Origin: Conexibacter sp. S30A1
GTDB taxonomy: Bacteria > Actinomycetota > Thermoleophilia > Solirubrobacterales > Solirubrobacteraceae
Assembly: GCF_023330665.1 (NCBI RefSeq)
Contig: NZ_CP097127.1
Coordinates: 2,976,001-3,040,000, forward strand
Reading direction: 5' to 3'
Length of the DNA stretch: 64,000 nt
Shown here: positions 16,779 through 25,429 of the stretch, one piece after another
Layout of the letters: each line of letters opens with the position of its first letter
Numbering within the stretch: position 1 is the first letter of the stretch
Translations under genes and position numbers: made by a program
The notes under the pieces: generated by a model
Told to the model about the DNA's origin: nothing
The model's input: only the letters and a program-made list of their open reading frames with translations
Databases searched by the model: none

Positions 16779-17291
16779 TCACTGAGAGCGCGCGGTGAGC
16801 CGCGAGCCGCTTACGCGGCTGAGGCAGACCGGTAGCAGGGGGTAGCGGCTCACGGCTCGTGAGTGCCCGAGGCTGACCCGGGCCGTGAACCTGGAGCCAC
16901 GGCGGCTACCGCACCAGTTAGACCACCAGACGTCGAAGAGCACTGTCTTGCCGTGCCCCAGGTCCCGATGCACGCGGTAGCTGAGCGGGTTCTCGCGCAC
17001 GGTTGCGAGATGTCCGTTCTCGAGCACTGCGAAGCTGAGCACAGCCCGCAGATGACACGCCACCCCGCTGTTCCTTACGGCGATGAATACGACCGCTTGC
17101 CCTGCTGCGCCCTCCGGACTCTCGAGCAACGGGCGTACCGACCGGGACGCGCACGCCGGTACAGCATCAGCACGAGCGGTGCGAGGGCACACCAACCCCC
17201 AGGCGCACACCGTCAGGAGCATCACGGCTGCGCCGAGGCTCAGAGTACGAGCTAACTCGCGACGTCGCCGGCCGCAGGAAAGCGTGTGCAT
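16779..17291 (-). CDS. secreted protein, DUF4232-like
   Basis: 170 residues if started at ATG 17291; a longer upstream reading exists but has the composition of non-coding sequence. The N-terminus is a signal peptide: RRRRELARTLSLGAAVMLL followed by a hydrophobic stretch ending near CPRTARADA. The mature part has paired cysteines (VPACASRSVRP, GVACHLRAVL, WWSNWCGS, LLPVCLSR) and VVFIAVRNSGVACHLRA, a beta-sandwich pattern seen in the DUF4232 family of exported actinobacterial proteins of unknown function. Confidence 0.7.
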   Translation of the reverse strand: MHTLSCGRRRRELARTLSLGAAVMLLTVCAWGLVCPRTARADAVPACASRSVRPLLESPEGAAGQAVVFIAVRNSGVACHLRAVLSFAVLENGHLATVRENPLSYRVHRDLGHGKTVLFDVWWSNWCGSRRGSRFTARVSLGHSRAVSRYPLLPVCLSRVSGSRLTARSQ

Positions 17292-17802
17292 ATGCAGATA
17301 TTGCCAGGGACTGTCAACGTGCCGAGCCTCGCCGCGAGCGCAGCACGTGCCCGAAGCCGCACAAAAGCACAACCAGCTTCCAACAGCGACTCGTCCCTCC
17401 TCCTCGCCAGAACCAGGACGCGCGCTTGGTCGCCTTTGCGATAGCCACGGTCGATCGGACTCTCCGGCGAAAGCAATAGTCAGCGGATTGCGCGCTTTCC
17501 GCGCGAAGCGGCGAACAGGCGCGTCTGCCCTGCGTTCGGATCTTGCGGGTCTCTCGCACTGTCCGATGGCGGCTCGCAACCGTGCCCTTGCTTTCATGAA
17601 TACGCGCTACTTCTGGTTGACGTTCGCGGCATAGCCTGGGCCGAAGACGGCTGCCGGTTGCGCTGCTGGCGAATTGCGCGTCTCTGGTGTGTCAGCCGTC
17701 GAGGCCTGCGTTCGCTCTGCGACGCTACTCCGGTGCGGCTCGACGATAGCCCTGAAGTGCCGGCAGCGGATGGTGGCGAGGACCGTTCACAGACCAGCAT
17801 CG
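17292..17802. other. intergenic, no gene supported
   Basis: About 510 bases between a leftward and a rightward gene. Several open frames overlap on both strands but none has a ribosome site or a recognisable domain. Confidence 0.5.
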
Positions 17803-17846
17803 CCAACCCAGGTTGACAGCTCGACTGCTGCCAACTAAGGTTGACA
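17803..17846 (+). promoter_or_regulatory. promoter with two operator copies for the HTH/Clp_N operon
   Basis: CCAACCCAGGTTGACA (17803-17818) and CCAACTAAGGTTGACA (17831-17846) differ at two positions and lie 28 bases apart; each has CAAC...GTTG dyad symmetry. A good sigma-70-type promoter is woven in: TTGACA at 17813 and TAAGGT at 17836, 17 bases apart. Transcription would start at or next to the ATG at 17849, giving a leaderless message. The HTH protein of the operon probably binds here. Confidence 0.75.
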
Positions 17847-17848
17847 AC

Positions 17849-18079
17849 ATGGTCGGCGCGCCGCCCACATTCCCCGAAGATCCCGCCGATGCTCTCGCGG
17901 CGGTCGGAGCGCTCCGTCGACTGGCTGATCGAGTGGAGGGCGCGGCTGTTGAGCGGGCTCTGGCTGTTGGCTGGTCGTTCACCGAGATCGCGGAAGCCCT
18001 CGGTGTGACCCGGCAGGCGGCGCATAAGAAGCATGCGCGGCGGTTCGCTGCCAGATCGAGAGGAGCTACAGATGTTTGA
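17849..18079 (+). CDS. helix-turn-helix regulator paired with Clp_N protein
   Basis: 76 residues from ATG 17849, seven bases after the -10 hexamer with no room for a ribosome site, so probably leaderless. Helix-turn-helix SFTEIAEALGVTRQAAHKKHARR near the C-terminus, preceded by a helix LAAVGALRRLADRVEGAAVERALAVGW. Small HTH genes of this form are commonly coupled to a ClpA/B N-domain gene in actinobacteria. Its stop overlaps the next start by eight bases. The double operator just upstream suggests autoregulation. Confidence 0.8.
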   Translation: MVGAPPTFPEDPADALAAVGALRRLADRVEGAAVERALAVGWSFTEIAEALGVTRQAAHKKHARRFAARSRGATDV

Positions 18080-18512
18080 AAGGTTCGCGAGTGACACGCG
18101 AACGAGCGTCGAAGCTGCTCGCAAAGAGGCGCAAGCGGCCGGCGTGACAGCGATCGAGGCTGAGCATCTGTTGCTGGCGCTCAGCCGCAGGCCCGAGGCC
18201 CGCAAGCTTGGTCTCGATCATGATGAGATAGCTGACGCGCTCGCGCTCGAGGAGGAGCGCAGTCTTGCCGCCGTGGGCATCGATCGATCCCAGTACGACC
18301 TAACAGGGTCCGCTGCGAGGGGTGACGCGAAGCTCGGCACATCGGCAAAACTGGCCATCGAGCGTGCACTCAGGATCACAGCCAAGCGCGGCCAGCGGCG
18401 CCTCACGGCGCTGAACCTCCTGCTCGGCGTCATCAGTGCTGAACACGGCCGCGTGCCTCGGGCCCTGGAGCTCGCCGGTATCGACATCCACGAACTGCGC
18501 GCCCGACTGTGA
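18072..18512 (+). CDS. Clp N-terminal (double Clp-N motif) domain protein
   Basis: 146 residues from ATG 18072 with AGGAG eleven bases upstream. MFERFASDTRTSVEAARKEAQ followed by GVTAIEAEHLLLAL, and later LGTSAKLAIERALRITAKRG with LTALNLLLGVISAEHG, are the two repeats of the Clp N-domain, which in ClpA/ClpC/ClpB binds adaptors or substrates. There is no AAA domain, so this is a free-standing N-domain protein. It is translated in overlap with the HTH gene, and may relay protein-quality or stress state to it; that role is an inference. Confidence 0.85.
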   Translation: MFERFASDTRTSVEAARKEAQAAGVTAIEAEHLLLALSRRPEARKLGLDHDEIADALALEEERSLAAVGIDRSQYDLTGSAARGDAKLGTSAKLAIERALRITAKRGQRRLTALNLLLGVISAEHGRVPRALELAGIDIHELRARL

Positions 18513-18988
18513 GCTCTCCCGAACAGACCCCGATCCTCGCCGCCGAGGTATGGGACCGGCAACTGAAGGCCGGGCAGTCGGGCGAGTGGTCTGTGCTGGC
18601 GACGACGATCGCGCCTGGCTGCGTTTGGAGCGTGGTCACGCAAGGCGCTGTGTTCCGGGGACGTGATGAGGTCATCGGCTTTATCCGCGCAGGCTTCGAC
18701 GCGGCCGCGACCCGCGAGCGGCCCGACGTCCGTGGCGAGTTCAGCACCACCGAGTCAGGCGTCTACGAATACACCAGCCGCGGGACCATCGACCCAAACC
18801 ACGCCAAAGCTTTTGCCCGGCGGCTGACTGGAGGTCGCCCGATCATCACCAGTGGTCTTGCGAAGATCGTCGGCTGGGCGATGAGCGGGAAATCGTTCGT
18901 CGTCCCGGTCTGTTTCGTTTACCACGTCAACCAGGACGGGCAGATCGATCGCGTGAACGAATACGTCGGAAAGCGGAGCACCACCTGA
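18509..18988 (+). CDS. SnoaL-like (NTF2-fold) protein
   Basis: 159 residues, GTG 18509 overlapping the previous stop (GTGA). The pattern AEVWDRQLKAGQSGEWSVLATTIAPGCVWSVV, VFRGRDEVIGFIRAGF and FVYHVNQDGQIDRVNEYVG fits the SnoaL/NTF2 cone fold, a family of isomerases, hydratases and small-ligand binders. Substrate unknown. It is the third gene of the operon with the HTH and Clp_N genes. Confidence 0.7.
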   Translation: MSSPEQTPILAAEVWDRQLKAGQSGEWSVLATTIAPGCVWSVVTQGAVFRGRDEVIGFIRAGFDAAATRERPDVRGEFSTTESGVYEYTSRGTIDPNHAKAFARRLTGGRPIITSGLAKIVGWAMSGKSFVVPVCFVYHVNQDGQIDRVNEYVGKRSTT

Positions 18989-19227
18989 TCGAGTGCCGTG
19001 GGGATCAGCCGCGAGCATCCATCAAGGACCGTCACCTGCTCTCACCATTCGGCCAGACTCGTCACGCACCCCGCGACGCACCTGCCTTGTGCGGATCTCG
19101 GGGACTGTCGTGGCACCGATGACATCAAGGACGCTGGGACCACGGCCGAGGCGCCCTTCCCGCGCAGAGGGAGGTCGCGCCGGCACGGAGGAGGAGACCC
19201 GCCGGGAACCGAAAGCAGGCCGGCGCG

Positions 19228-19274
19228 GCGCTGCTGGATCCGGTCGAGAGGAGAAGTCTCGACCGGCGCAGCGC
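19228..19274. terminator. hairpin between converging genes
   Basis: CCGGTCGAGA (19240-19249) pairs exactly with 19257-19266 across a 7-base loop, and GCGCTGC (19228-19234) with 19268-19274 extends the stem. It lies between a rightward operon ending at 18988 and a leftward one ending at 19421, so a two-way terminator is likely. The rest of 18989-19420 holds no supported gene. Confidence 0.55.
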
Positions 19275-19420
19275 GCGGGTTTTTGCGGTTCGTGAAGGCT
19301 GGCCTGTCGAGCAAGCGGCAAAGGTCGCACGGCGGCTCCTGGTCTCTGGCAAAACCGGGAGCTCGCATTGCCGGTGCTGCTCACGCTCGGGTGCGGGAGC
19401 GTGCAGGCAGCCCGGAGAGA

Positions 19421-20005
19421 TCAGTCGCGCGTCAGCGTCTTGCGCTGGTTTAGAAGACGGACGTAGTCCGTGATCCGTTCGGCACGGCGTTTGGGGTCTT
19501 TGGTGTGGTGCAGCCGGTAAAGGAACTTGTACCGCTCGCCGCGTGTGAGCGTGTCAAAGAACTCCCGTGCCTCGGGGTGTTCGTGCAGCGCTGCCCGCAG
19601 GTCCTCTGGAACCGTTGCTGTGCTCTGCGGGGCGTAGGCGTCATCGAGTCGTCCGTCGACCTTCGCGGCCTGGAATTCCGCCAGACCGGCCGGCTGCATG
19701 CGCCCTTCGGCAATCAGCCGCAGGGCGCGCTCACGGTTGACCGCCGACCACTTGCTGGCAGGTCGTCGAGGCGTAAAGCGCTGGAGGTAGAAGTGCTCGT
19801 CGTGGCGGGCAAGTTGTCCGTCGATCCAGCCGAAGCAGATCGCCTCTTCGATCGCCTCCGCCTGCGTGACGGTCGCCTTCGGCGAGCCTTTCTTGGCGAT
19901 CTTGAGCCAGACGCCTGCCGCTAGCGCATGATTGACGTTCAACCATCGTTGCCACGCGACGCCATCGCGCAGCTCGAGAATTGGTTCGTCCCGGGCGGTT
20001 GCCAT
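19421..20005 (-). CDS. YdeI/OmpD-associated (DUF1905-type neighbour) family protein
   Basis: 194 residues from ATG 20005. It has the hallmarks of the YdeI family: VAWQRWLNVNHALAAGVWLKIAKKGSP, EAICFGWIDGQLARHDEHFYLQRFTPRRPASKWSAVN and a C-terminal DTLTRGERYKFLYRLHHTKDPKRRAERI. The family is linked to periplasm/bacteriocin protection in enterobacteria, but in actinobacteria its role is unproven. It follows the VOC gene by 28 bases and is probably in one transcript with it. Confidence 0.8.
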   Translation of the reverse strand: MATARDEPILELRDGVAWQRWLNVNHALAAGVWLKIAKKGSPKATVTQAEAIEEAICFGWIDGQLARHDEHFYLQRFTPRRPASKWSAVNRERALRLIAEGRMQPAGLAEFQAAKVDGRLDDAYAPQSTATVPEDLRAALHEHPEAREFFDTLTRGERYKFLYRLHHTKDPKRRAERITDYVRLLNQRKTLTRD

Positions 20006-20033
20006 CTCTTTAGAGGTTGGTGCGGCCTGCGCT

Positions 20034-20420
20034 TCAGGGGGCGTATCGGCGGTGGAGCATGAGGGCGTTGCCTTCAGGGTCGTTGAAAAAGGCCATGTTG
20101 CACACGCCGCTGTCGTGCTCGCCGGTGAATGCAACGCCACGCTGCTCAAGCGTCCGCTTGGCTTCGGCGACATCCGCGACGCGGAGAGCCAAGGGCGCGG
20201 TGTGTGGCGCAAAAGAGGTGCCCATCTGGGTGGGGTCGACGAGGTACAGCGAGACGTTGCCGGTCTCGATCTCTGGCCAGTTAGCGTTCCAGTCGGGGCT
20301 GCTCATGCCGAGCGTGTCGCGGTAGAAGACTTTTGCGCGCTGCATGTCCTGGACGGGGATCGACACGAAGTCGGTGCGTTGCACGATCCCGAGCGTGTTG
20401 GTTGGTGTGGTGTGGCTCAT
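20034..20420 (-). CDS. VOC (glyoxalase/bleomycin-resistance) family protein
   Basis: 128 residues from ATG 20420. RTDFVSIPVQDMQRAKVFYRDTLGM is the first beta-alpha-beta module and LRVADVAEAKRTLEQRGVAF with CNMAFFNDPEGNALMLHRRYAP the second. Metal-ligand positions (a Glu/His in each half) are only partly conserved, so substrate and activity cannot be assigned. It is divergent from the AraC-type regulator at 20474, with 53 bases between them that must contain both promoters. Confidence 0.8.
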   Translation of the reverse strand: MSHTTPTNTLGIVQRTDFVSIPVQDMQRAKVFYRDTLGMSSPDWNANWPEIETGNVSLYLVDPTQMGTSFAPHTAPLALRVADVAEAKRTLEQRGVAFTGEHDSGVCNMAFFNDPEGNALMLHRRYAP

Positions 20421-20473
20421 AGATCACAGGGTGCCATCGTCTGTGGCGGCGTGGCTTGGAAAAATGCGACGAG

Positions 20474-21253
20474 ATGACAGCCTCTCTGATCACTCCGCGT
20501 TCGGCCACTCGGGTCGCGGGGATGGTTCGTTTCGCGCCCGAGCCGGATCTCGCCGACATCGTTGAGCAGCACTGGGTTGTGCGCTGGGACCGACGCGGGC
20601 TGCCGCCACTGCGCCACGAGGTCCTGCCTGACCCGTCGGTCAATCTCACGCTCGAGCCTGCCGGTCGGCTGCTCTACGGTCCAGGCTCAGCCCGTTCGTT
20701 GCACGAGCTGTCGGGCAAGGGGATCGTGATCGGCACGAAATTCCGGCCCGGAGGGTTCTCTGGCTTCTGGCCCGGGCCGCTCTCGCAGCTCACCGGGCGC
20801 GTATTGACGCTACCCAACGCGTTCGGTCCCGGCGGCGAACAACTGGACGCCGACCTGGCCGCTGCTCCCGACCTCGACTCGATCCTCGGTGCCGTCAACG
20901 CGTTCCTGCGAACACGCCGCCCGCCATCTGACCGCCAGCAAGCGCTGGCGATGGACATCATCAACGCGATGCGCACGGCCCCACCCGGCACGCACATCAC
21001 CGATCTGGCCGCGGACTTCGCGATGTCTTCGCGGACGCTGCAGCGGTTGCTCGCCTGTCATGTCGGCGTCGGCCCCAAGGAAGTCATGCAGCGGTTCCGC
21101 CGCCAACAAGCGGCTGACCGCCTCGTCGATCCGACCGCCCCCAATCTCGCCCAGGTCGCTGCCGAGCTTGGTTACTTCGACCAAGCCCACATGGCTCGCG
21201 ACTTCCGCGCCACGCTCAATCGCCCCCCATCGGCGCTCGCAGCAAACACCTAG
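20474..21253 (+). CDS. AraC-family transcriptional regulator
   Basis: 259 residues from ATG 20474 (an earlier TTG at 20456 is in frame). The N-terminal domain (LADIVEQHWVVRW, EVLPDPSVNLTLEP, GTKFRPGGFSGFW) resembles the DUF6597-type sensor of many AraC regulators. The C-terminal double helix-turn-helix is clear: HITDLAADFAMSSRTLQRLL and PNLAQVAAELGYFDQAHMARDFR. Regulators divergent from a VOC/YdeI pair often control that pair; this is inferred from position. Confidence 0.85.
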   Translation: MTASLITPRSATRVAGMVRFAPEPDLADIVEQHWVVRWDRRGLPPLRHEVLPDPSVNLTLEPAGRLLYGPGSARSLHELSGKGIVIGTKFRPGGFSGFWPGPLSQLTGRVLTLPNAFGPGGEQLDADLAAAPDLDSILGAVNAFLRTRRPPSDRQQALAMDIINAMRTAPPGTHITDLAADFAMSSRTLQRLLACHVGVGPKEVMQRFRRQQAADRLVDPTAPNLAQVAAELGYFDQAHMARDFRATLNRPPSALAANT

Positions 21254-21917
21254 TGCCCAGTCACTCGACCAGTCAGAGAACCAGAAATCACCCTGATGCG
21301 AACGGTGCCTGCGCCGTCGAGAAAGCAGGGCTACAGGCAGCAAGCGGCTACCGACCCGCTCCTCGCCAGCAGCGAGGCGTGCCGCGTCGTCGTGCGTCGG
21401 AGGCCGCCCGTGATCCGTCGCAGAGCCCTGCTTGCCTCCGTCCGCGGGTTCGCGCAGCTGGGCGGCGCGACACCGATCCGCAGACCCGCTTTGCGGTGAG
21501 GCTGTCGCGTAAAGGGTCGGGGGATCGGACGCCCGTCGGCGCCCGTTGGGCGGCGGACCGTCCGGCGCGGGTGGGGTTGGGCCGGTGTGTGCCGCGAGGC
21601 CGTTTCAGGCTCTGGCTGTTGAGCGCCGTTGATTTTCGGGACGGTGATGCTTTTGTTCGGCGGCATCGGGGGGTGGGGTACGAAAGAAGAAGTAAGTCCG
21701 GGGTGGGGTCCCGGGCTGACGGCTGATCGGCTCGCAATGAAGGGCGGTCAGGGTCGTGGGCTTGCGGTTGCTTGTCGCGCGTTTGTGACCGCTTCGCTTT
21801 CGCTTTTGATCGCTCGCCATGAGGTGCTCAGGTTTCTGAGTGACCGGTCTGGTGGCGCGGCCGGGTGCTCGGCGAGCGATTCGACCCACTCGCGCGTGGC
21901 GGTAGGCAGCCGGCCGG

Positions 21918-23189
21918 TTATGTCCCGCTGCTGCTGGCGGCCCAGAGCTGGGCGGGTCGTCCGCCGGTCGGGATCTGGGTGCTGTGGACGCGGTGGGCGG
22001 CGTGCAGGGCTTGGAGGGCGTGGTCGATCTGCCCGGCGGGCTGGTTGTGGTTGAGGGTCTGGCTGATTTGGCTGCGGGTCAGTCCGCCGGGATGGTTTGT
22101 GAGGATGGTGTGGATCTGTTCGGCGAGTGGCTGACCGGTCGCACCGGTGAGCGCCCATGCTGCGGACCGGGTGGCGTAGTCCTGGAGCGCGAGTGCGGCG
22201 CTCAGGTGCGGGCTGCCGATCTGGGTTTTGCCGTCAGCGAGGGCGTAGAGAAGCGCGAGGCGGATGACGTGCGCTTCGGCGCGGGCGGTGATCTGGCCGA
22301 TAATCCCGGCCTGTGGCTGGGCGAGTGTGCGGTAGGCGTGATGCCACATCTCCCGGGCGTCGGGATCAAGCTTGATCTGGCCGGCTGTGCGTGCTTGGCG
22401 TAGCGCCGTGGCGAGCAGGCGATCAAGGCCGGTGCCGGCGAGGGGGTCAGGTTCGCCGCCTTCTGGGAGCAGGCGCTGGCGGCGGCAGCAGACGATCAGG
22501 ATCCGGTTCAGATACCCGTTGGAGAGCTCTGCCTGGGTTATGTGGCGGCGCAACTCGTGTTGGGTGATGTGACCGATTAGCGTGATGTGCGCGGTGCTGG
22601 CGCGCGCCGGCGCGGTGCGGGTCAGGATCGCCAGTGGCCGTCCATCCCACGCTGAGCGCAGAGTTGGTGAGAGTGTCGAGATCTCACGGCTTGCGGCCTT
22701 CAATACTGACGCGAATTCTGGTTCGATCACCAGCAGCCGCTGATCAGGGTGACCGGGATCCTGGCCGGCTGGGTCACGGACCGCCCAGATCAACCCCTCG
22801 CCACTGGATAGGCCGGTGAGAATCCGTGAGTCGATCGACGTGTCGACACTGACCAGAAGCCGACGGACATGATCCCAAGATGACCCCTTTCTCGCCTTCG
22901 CGCTGTCACCGACCAGCAGCATGAACTCGTTGGTGTGATGGCGGGTCGCTTCGACTTGGAACCACGCGCCACGACCGATGGCGGTACCGAACCCGACCAG
23001 CAGCTGGGTGAGGATCGCGACCGGGTCAGCCTCGGTGTGCGGGGCGACGCGGCCCACGATCTCGCCGAGCAGCTCGTGGTAGACGGCGGGTGCTGGTGCT
23101 TGCGGCCAGCCTGGCGGTGCTGGCAGCAGCCCGCTGTTTGTAGGCTGATCCTCCGGTGGCGGGTCAAGCAGCGACAGGGTGGCGGTCAT
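21918..23189 (-). CDS. DUF3987/YfjI-like P-loop protein of the transposon
   Basis: 423 residues, ATG 23189 overlapping the ATPase stop by four bases. The N-terminal half has VAILTQLLVGFGTAIGRGAW, NEFMLLVGDSAKARKGSSWD (a P-loop-like segment with Lys-Gly-Ser), ILTGLSSGEGLIWAVRD and LLVIEPEFASVLKAASRE, the pattern of DUF3987 proteins related to primase-helicase ATPases. The C-terminal ~90 residues look like a winged helix (LTRSQISQTLNHNQPAGQIDHAL). Being third in an unbroken operon after transposase and ATPase, it may be a transposition factor, not a passenger. Role unknown. Confidence 0.75.
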   Translation of the reverse strand: MTATLSLLDPPPEDQPTNSGLLPAPPGWPQAPAPAVYHELLGEIVGRVAPHTEADPVAILTQLLVGFGTAIGRGAWFQVEATRHHTNEFMLLVGDSAKARKGSSWDHVRRLLVSVDTSIDSRILTGLSSGEGLIWAVRDPAGQDPGHPDQRLLVIEPEFASVLKAASREISTLSPTLRSAWDGRPLAILTRTAPARASTAHITLIGHITQHELRRHITQAELSNGYLNRILIVCCRRQRLLPEGGEPDPLAGTGLDRLLATALRQARTAGQIKLDPDAREMWHHAYRTLAQPQAGIIGQITARAEAHVIRLALLYALADGKTQIGSPHLSAALALQDYATRSAAWALTGATGQPLAEQIHTILTNHPGGLTRSQISQTLNHNQPAGQIDHALQALHAAHRVHSTQIPTGGRPAQLWAASSSGT

Positions 23190-24001
23190 TCGGCTGAGAC
23201 CTCTGTGACGGCGACCCGTGCCGAGCTCTCATCCACGATCGCCTTGTTTGCCGCGAACGCGGCAACCAGCGCCGCGACAGCGAGGTTGTTGATCAACCTC
23301 GGCAGACCACGGGACGTGGTGTGGATCAGGCTGATCGCATCATCGGAGAACAGGGTGTCCGAGCGGCCCGCGAGCGCCAAATGATGCTGCACATAGCTTC
23401 GGGTCTCTTTCAGGTCGAGGCCGTTGATCGTGTAACGCACCGCGATCCTCTGGTCCAGCGCGGTGAACGTGCCGTTGCGCAGCCGACGCCGAAGTGTGGG
23501 TTGGCCGAGCAAAAGCAAACAGAACGGGGCGGTCTGGTCCATCCCCATGTTTGACAAACACCGGATCCCCTCCAGGCTCTCCGCGTCAAGCAAATGGGCT
23601 TCATCAATGATGATCACGACATGCTTGCCACGCTCCGCGCTCTCGGCGGCGAGCATCTCTTGGGCTTGGGGGATCAGAGCGGCGTGATGGAACCTAGGGG
23701 TGGCGCCCAGGGTGTTGATGATCAGCCCGTAGATACCGCGCAACCCGACGCCGGGGGTTCCGAGATAAAGCACCGTGTGCCTTGAGGCATCAAGGCTCGC
23801 CACAGCGGCGCGGGCAGCAACAGTTTTGCCGGCGCCGCACTCCCCGCTGATCACACCGATCGCCTGCTCACTGATGCACCACGCCATCCGGGCGACCGCC
23901 TCAGCATGCGAGCCATGGGCATGCAACATTCCCGGTGCCAGATCCTTCCCGAACGGCATGCGTGTGAACCCGTAATGGGCGCGCAACCTGTCAATACTCA
24001 C
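23186..24001 (-). CDS. AAA ATPase, ExeA/TniB/MuB-like
   Basis: 271 residues from GTG 24001 with AGGAGG eight bases upstream. IDRLRAHYGFTRMPFGKDL is the ExeA-type opening; Walker A is SGECGAGKTVAARAA (about residues 51-65), Walker B VVIIIDEAHLLD (about 131-142), followed by sensor-1 CLLLLGQPTLRRRL and an arginine-rich C-terminal lid (SRGLPRLINNLAVAAL). In Mu, Tn7 and Tn5053 the corresponding MuB/TnsC/TniB proteins choose target DNA and activate the transposase. The gene lies three bases after the transposase stop. Confidence 0.87.
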   Translation of the reverse strand: MSIDRLRAHYGFTRMPFGKDLAPGMLHAHGSHAEAVARMAWCISEQAIGVISGECGAGKTVAARAAVASLDASRHTVLYLGTPGVGLRGIYGLIINTLGATPRFHHAALIPQAQEMLAAESAERGKHVVIIIDEAHLLDAESLEGIRCLSNMGMDQTAPFCLLLLGQPTLRRRLRNGTFTALDQRIAVRYTINGLDLKETRSYVQHHLALAGRSDTLFSDDAISLIHTTSRGLPRLINNLAVAALVAAFAANKAIVDESSARVAVTEVSAE

Positions 24002-24004
24002 TGC

Positions 24005-25378
24005 TCATCCCTCCTGCTTTTGGTTGATGTCACGATCCTTCTCGCCGTCGCCGTCGCCGTCGCCGTTGTTTGTGAGGCTGGCGTAGTCGATCCGCTGACC
24101 ACCCAGCTCAGCGTCGCGCTGCTCAGCCAGCAGCTTCAGGTAGTCGATCCCTGTGCCGGCCGGTGGTGGCGGCAGCTCCCGCTGGGCTTGTGGGTGGGTG
24201 CGGCGGCCGATCACCAAAGGTGTGGCGGTCCCCATCGGGCGATGCTGGTAGCGAACCTCGATCATCGTGAGATCGAACGGGTCGAACACCAACTCGACCT
24301 TGCAGCCGGCGAGCGCGGCGTTGACCTCGTATTGGTTGGCGTAAAGCGACACGGTCGCGGTCTTCGTGACCGTCCGTTCCTGACTCCACAGAAACGCTTC
24401 GCGCAACAGCGCCGGGGTCGGCAACTGGGGTGCGCCCGCCGCATCAAACCGGGCCAGCGGGGCTTGCTTGGTCTCTGAGTGCACCCGGCGGTGATAAACG
24501 ACCTCCACCCACGCGGAGAACCGACGGTTCAGCTCCGCCAGCTCGATGCCATCATCGATCTCCACCAGGAACTGGTCGCGCACGGTCCGGAAGAAGCGTT
24601 CGATTTTCCCTTTCGTTGTCGCCGCCCTCGGGCTTGCGTGAATCAGCCTCACACCAAGCACCGCACACGCACGAAATAGCTGTGAGGACACGAACGCCGA
24701 GCCGCGGTCAACCAAAATCTGGCCGGGCACCCCACGGCTCATCAACCCGGCACGGAGCGCGGCCTCGAGGCGGAACACATCCTCACCGGTCCCCCACCGC
24801 CACCCGGTCAGCAGGCGAGAGTGATCGTCGATAAACGCGACGAGCACCGCCCGCGCGGCGGTGCCGGCGAGCCTGGGGCCATGTAACCCGTCCCCAGTCC
24901 ACAGCTCATTCCGGGCAGCGGCTTCGAACCGGCCATAAACCTTCCCTGCAGTGTGACCATCACCCCTGACGTTCAACCCGGCACGAGCCAGATGCGTCTG
25001 CAATGTCCGCAACCCCGGCACGTCCTCACCGTCCTTGACGCTGGCGAGCATGATCTGCCTGACCTGCGCGGCGGTTCGCTCCGGCCGCTCACGTTTCAAA
25101 GCGAACGCCAGCTCCAATGTCTCGGCCGGTGTCCTGACCGGGACGACCCGCCGCCGGGGAAGCAAAGCCTCGAACCCGCCGCGGCGATAAGCACGAATCC
25201 ACTCATCCAGAGTGCCGCGCGCGACCCTGACGAGCTGCCCATCAGGCCCGACATGCTCACGCCCAGCCAGTGACCGAACGAGCCGGCCACGCTCAGCTTT
25301 CGACAACCCCTCATCGGCGGCGTCACGAATCAGGGTGTAACGAAACAGGCCGATCTCCCGGCGACGATCCTCATTCAC
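24005..25378 (-). CDS. integrase-core (rve) transposase with Mu-type C-terminal domain
   Basis: 457 residues from GTG 25378. Two N-terminal helix-turn-helix regions (residues ~15-60, and ~75-140 with RTAAQVRQIM and LRTLQTHLARAGL) precede the DDE core: ELWTGDGLHGP (about 162), GQILVDRGSAF (about 228) and ATTKGKIERFFRTVRDQF (about 266). After residue 330 a small beta-barrel (VSLYANQYEVNAALAGCKVELVFDPFD) matches the Mu transposase C-terminal domain. This is the TnsB/TniA/MuA type of enzyme. The tail contains a GDGDGDG stretch encoded by hexamer repeats. ATPase gene follows directly. Confidence 0.9.
   Translation of the reverse strand: MNEDRRREIGLFRYTLIRDAADEGLSKAERGRLVRSLAGREHVGPDGQLVRVARGTLDEWIRAYRRGGFEALLPRRRVVPVRTPAETLELAFALKRERPERTAAQVRQIMLASVKDGEDVPGLRTLQTHLARAGLNVRGDGHTAGKVYGRFEAAARNELWTGDGLHGPRLAGTAARAVLVAFIDDHSRLLTGWRWGTGEDVFRLEAALRAGLMSRGVPGQILVDRGSAFVSSQLFRACAVLGVRLIHASPRAATTKGKIERFFRTVRDQFLVEIDDGIELAELNRRFSAWVEVVYHRRVHSETKQAPLARFDAAGAPQLPTPALLREAFLWSQERTVTKTATVSLYANQYEVNAALAGCKVELVFDPFDLTMIEVRYQHRPMGTATPLVIGRRTHPQAQRELPPPPAGTGIDYLKLLAEQRDAELGGQRIDYASLTNNGDGDGDGEKDRDINQKQEG
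24043..24066. repeat. hexamer repeat in transposase 3' end (4 units)
   Basis: CGCCGT is repeated four times on the plus strand, encoding the Gly-Asp run of the transposase tail. The sister copy has three units at 62364-62381, so the two transposons differ by a 6-bp slippage event and two residues. Confidence 0.85.
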
Positions 25379-25429
25379 CTCGTTGCTCTCCCGCGCTCTC
25401 GTTCATCCGAAGCGCAGGAGCGTCTCAGC

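Noticed and set aside
16779..17597. 272-residue version of the DUF4232-like protein
   Set aside because: The first ~100 residues have shadow-frame composition and would place the signal peptide in the middle of the protein; start at 17291 preferred.
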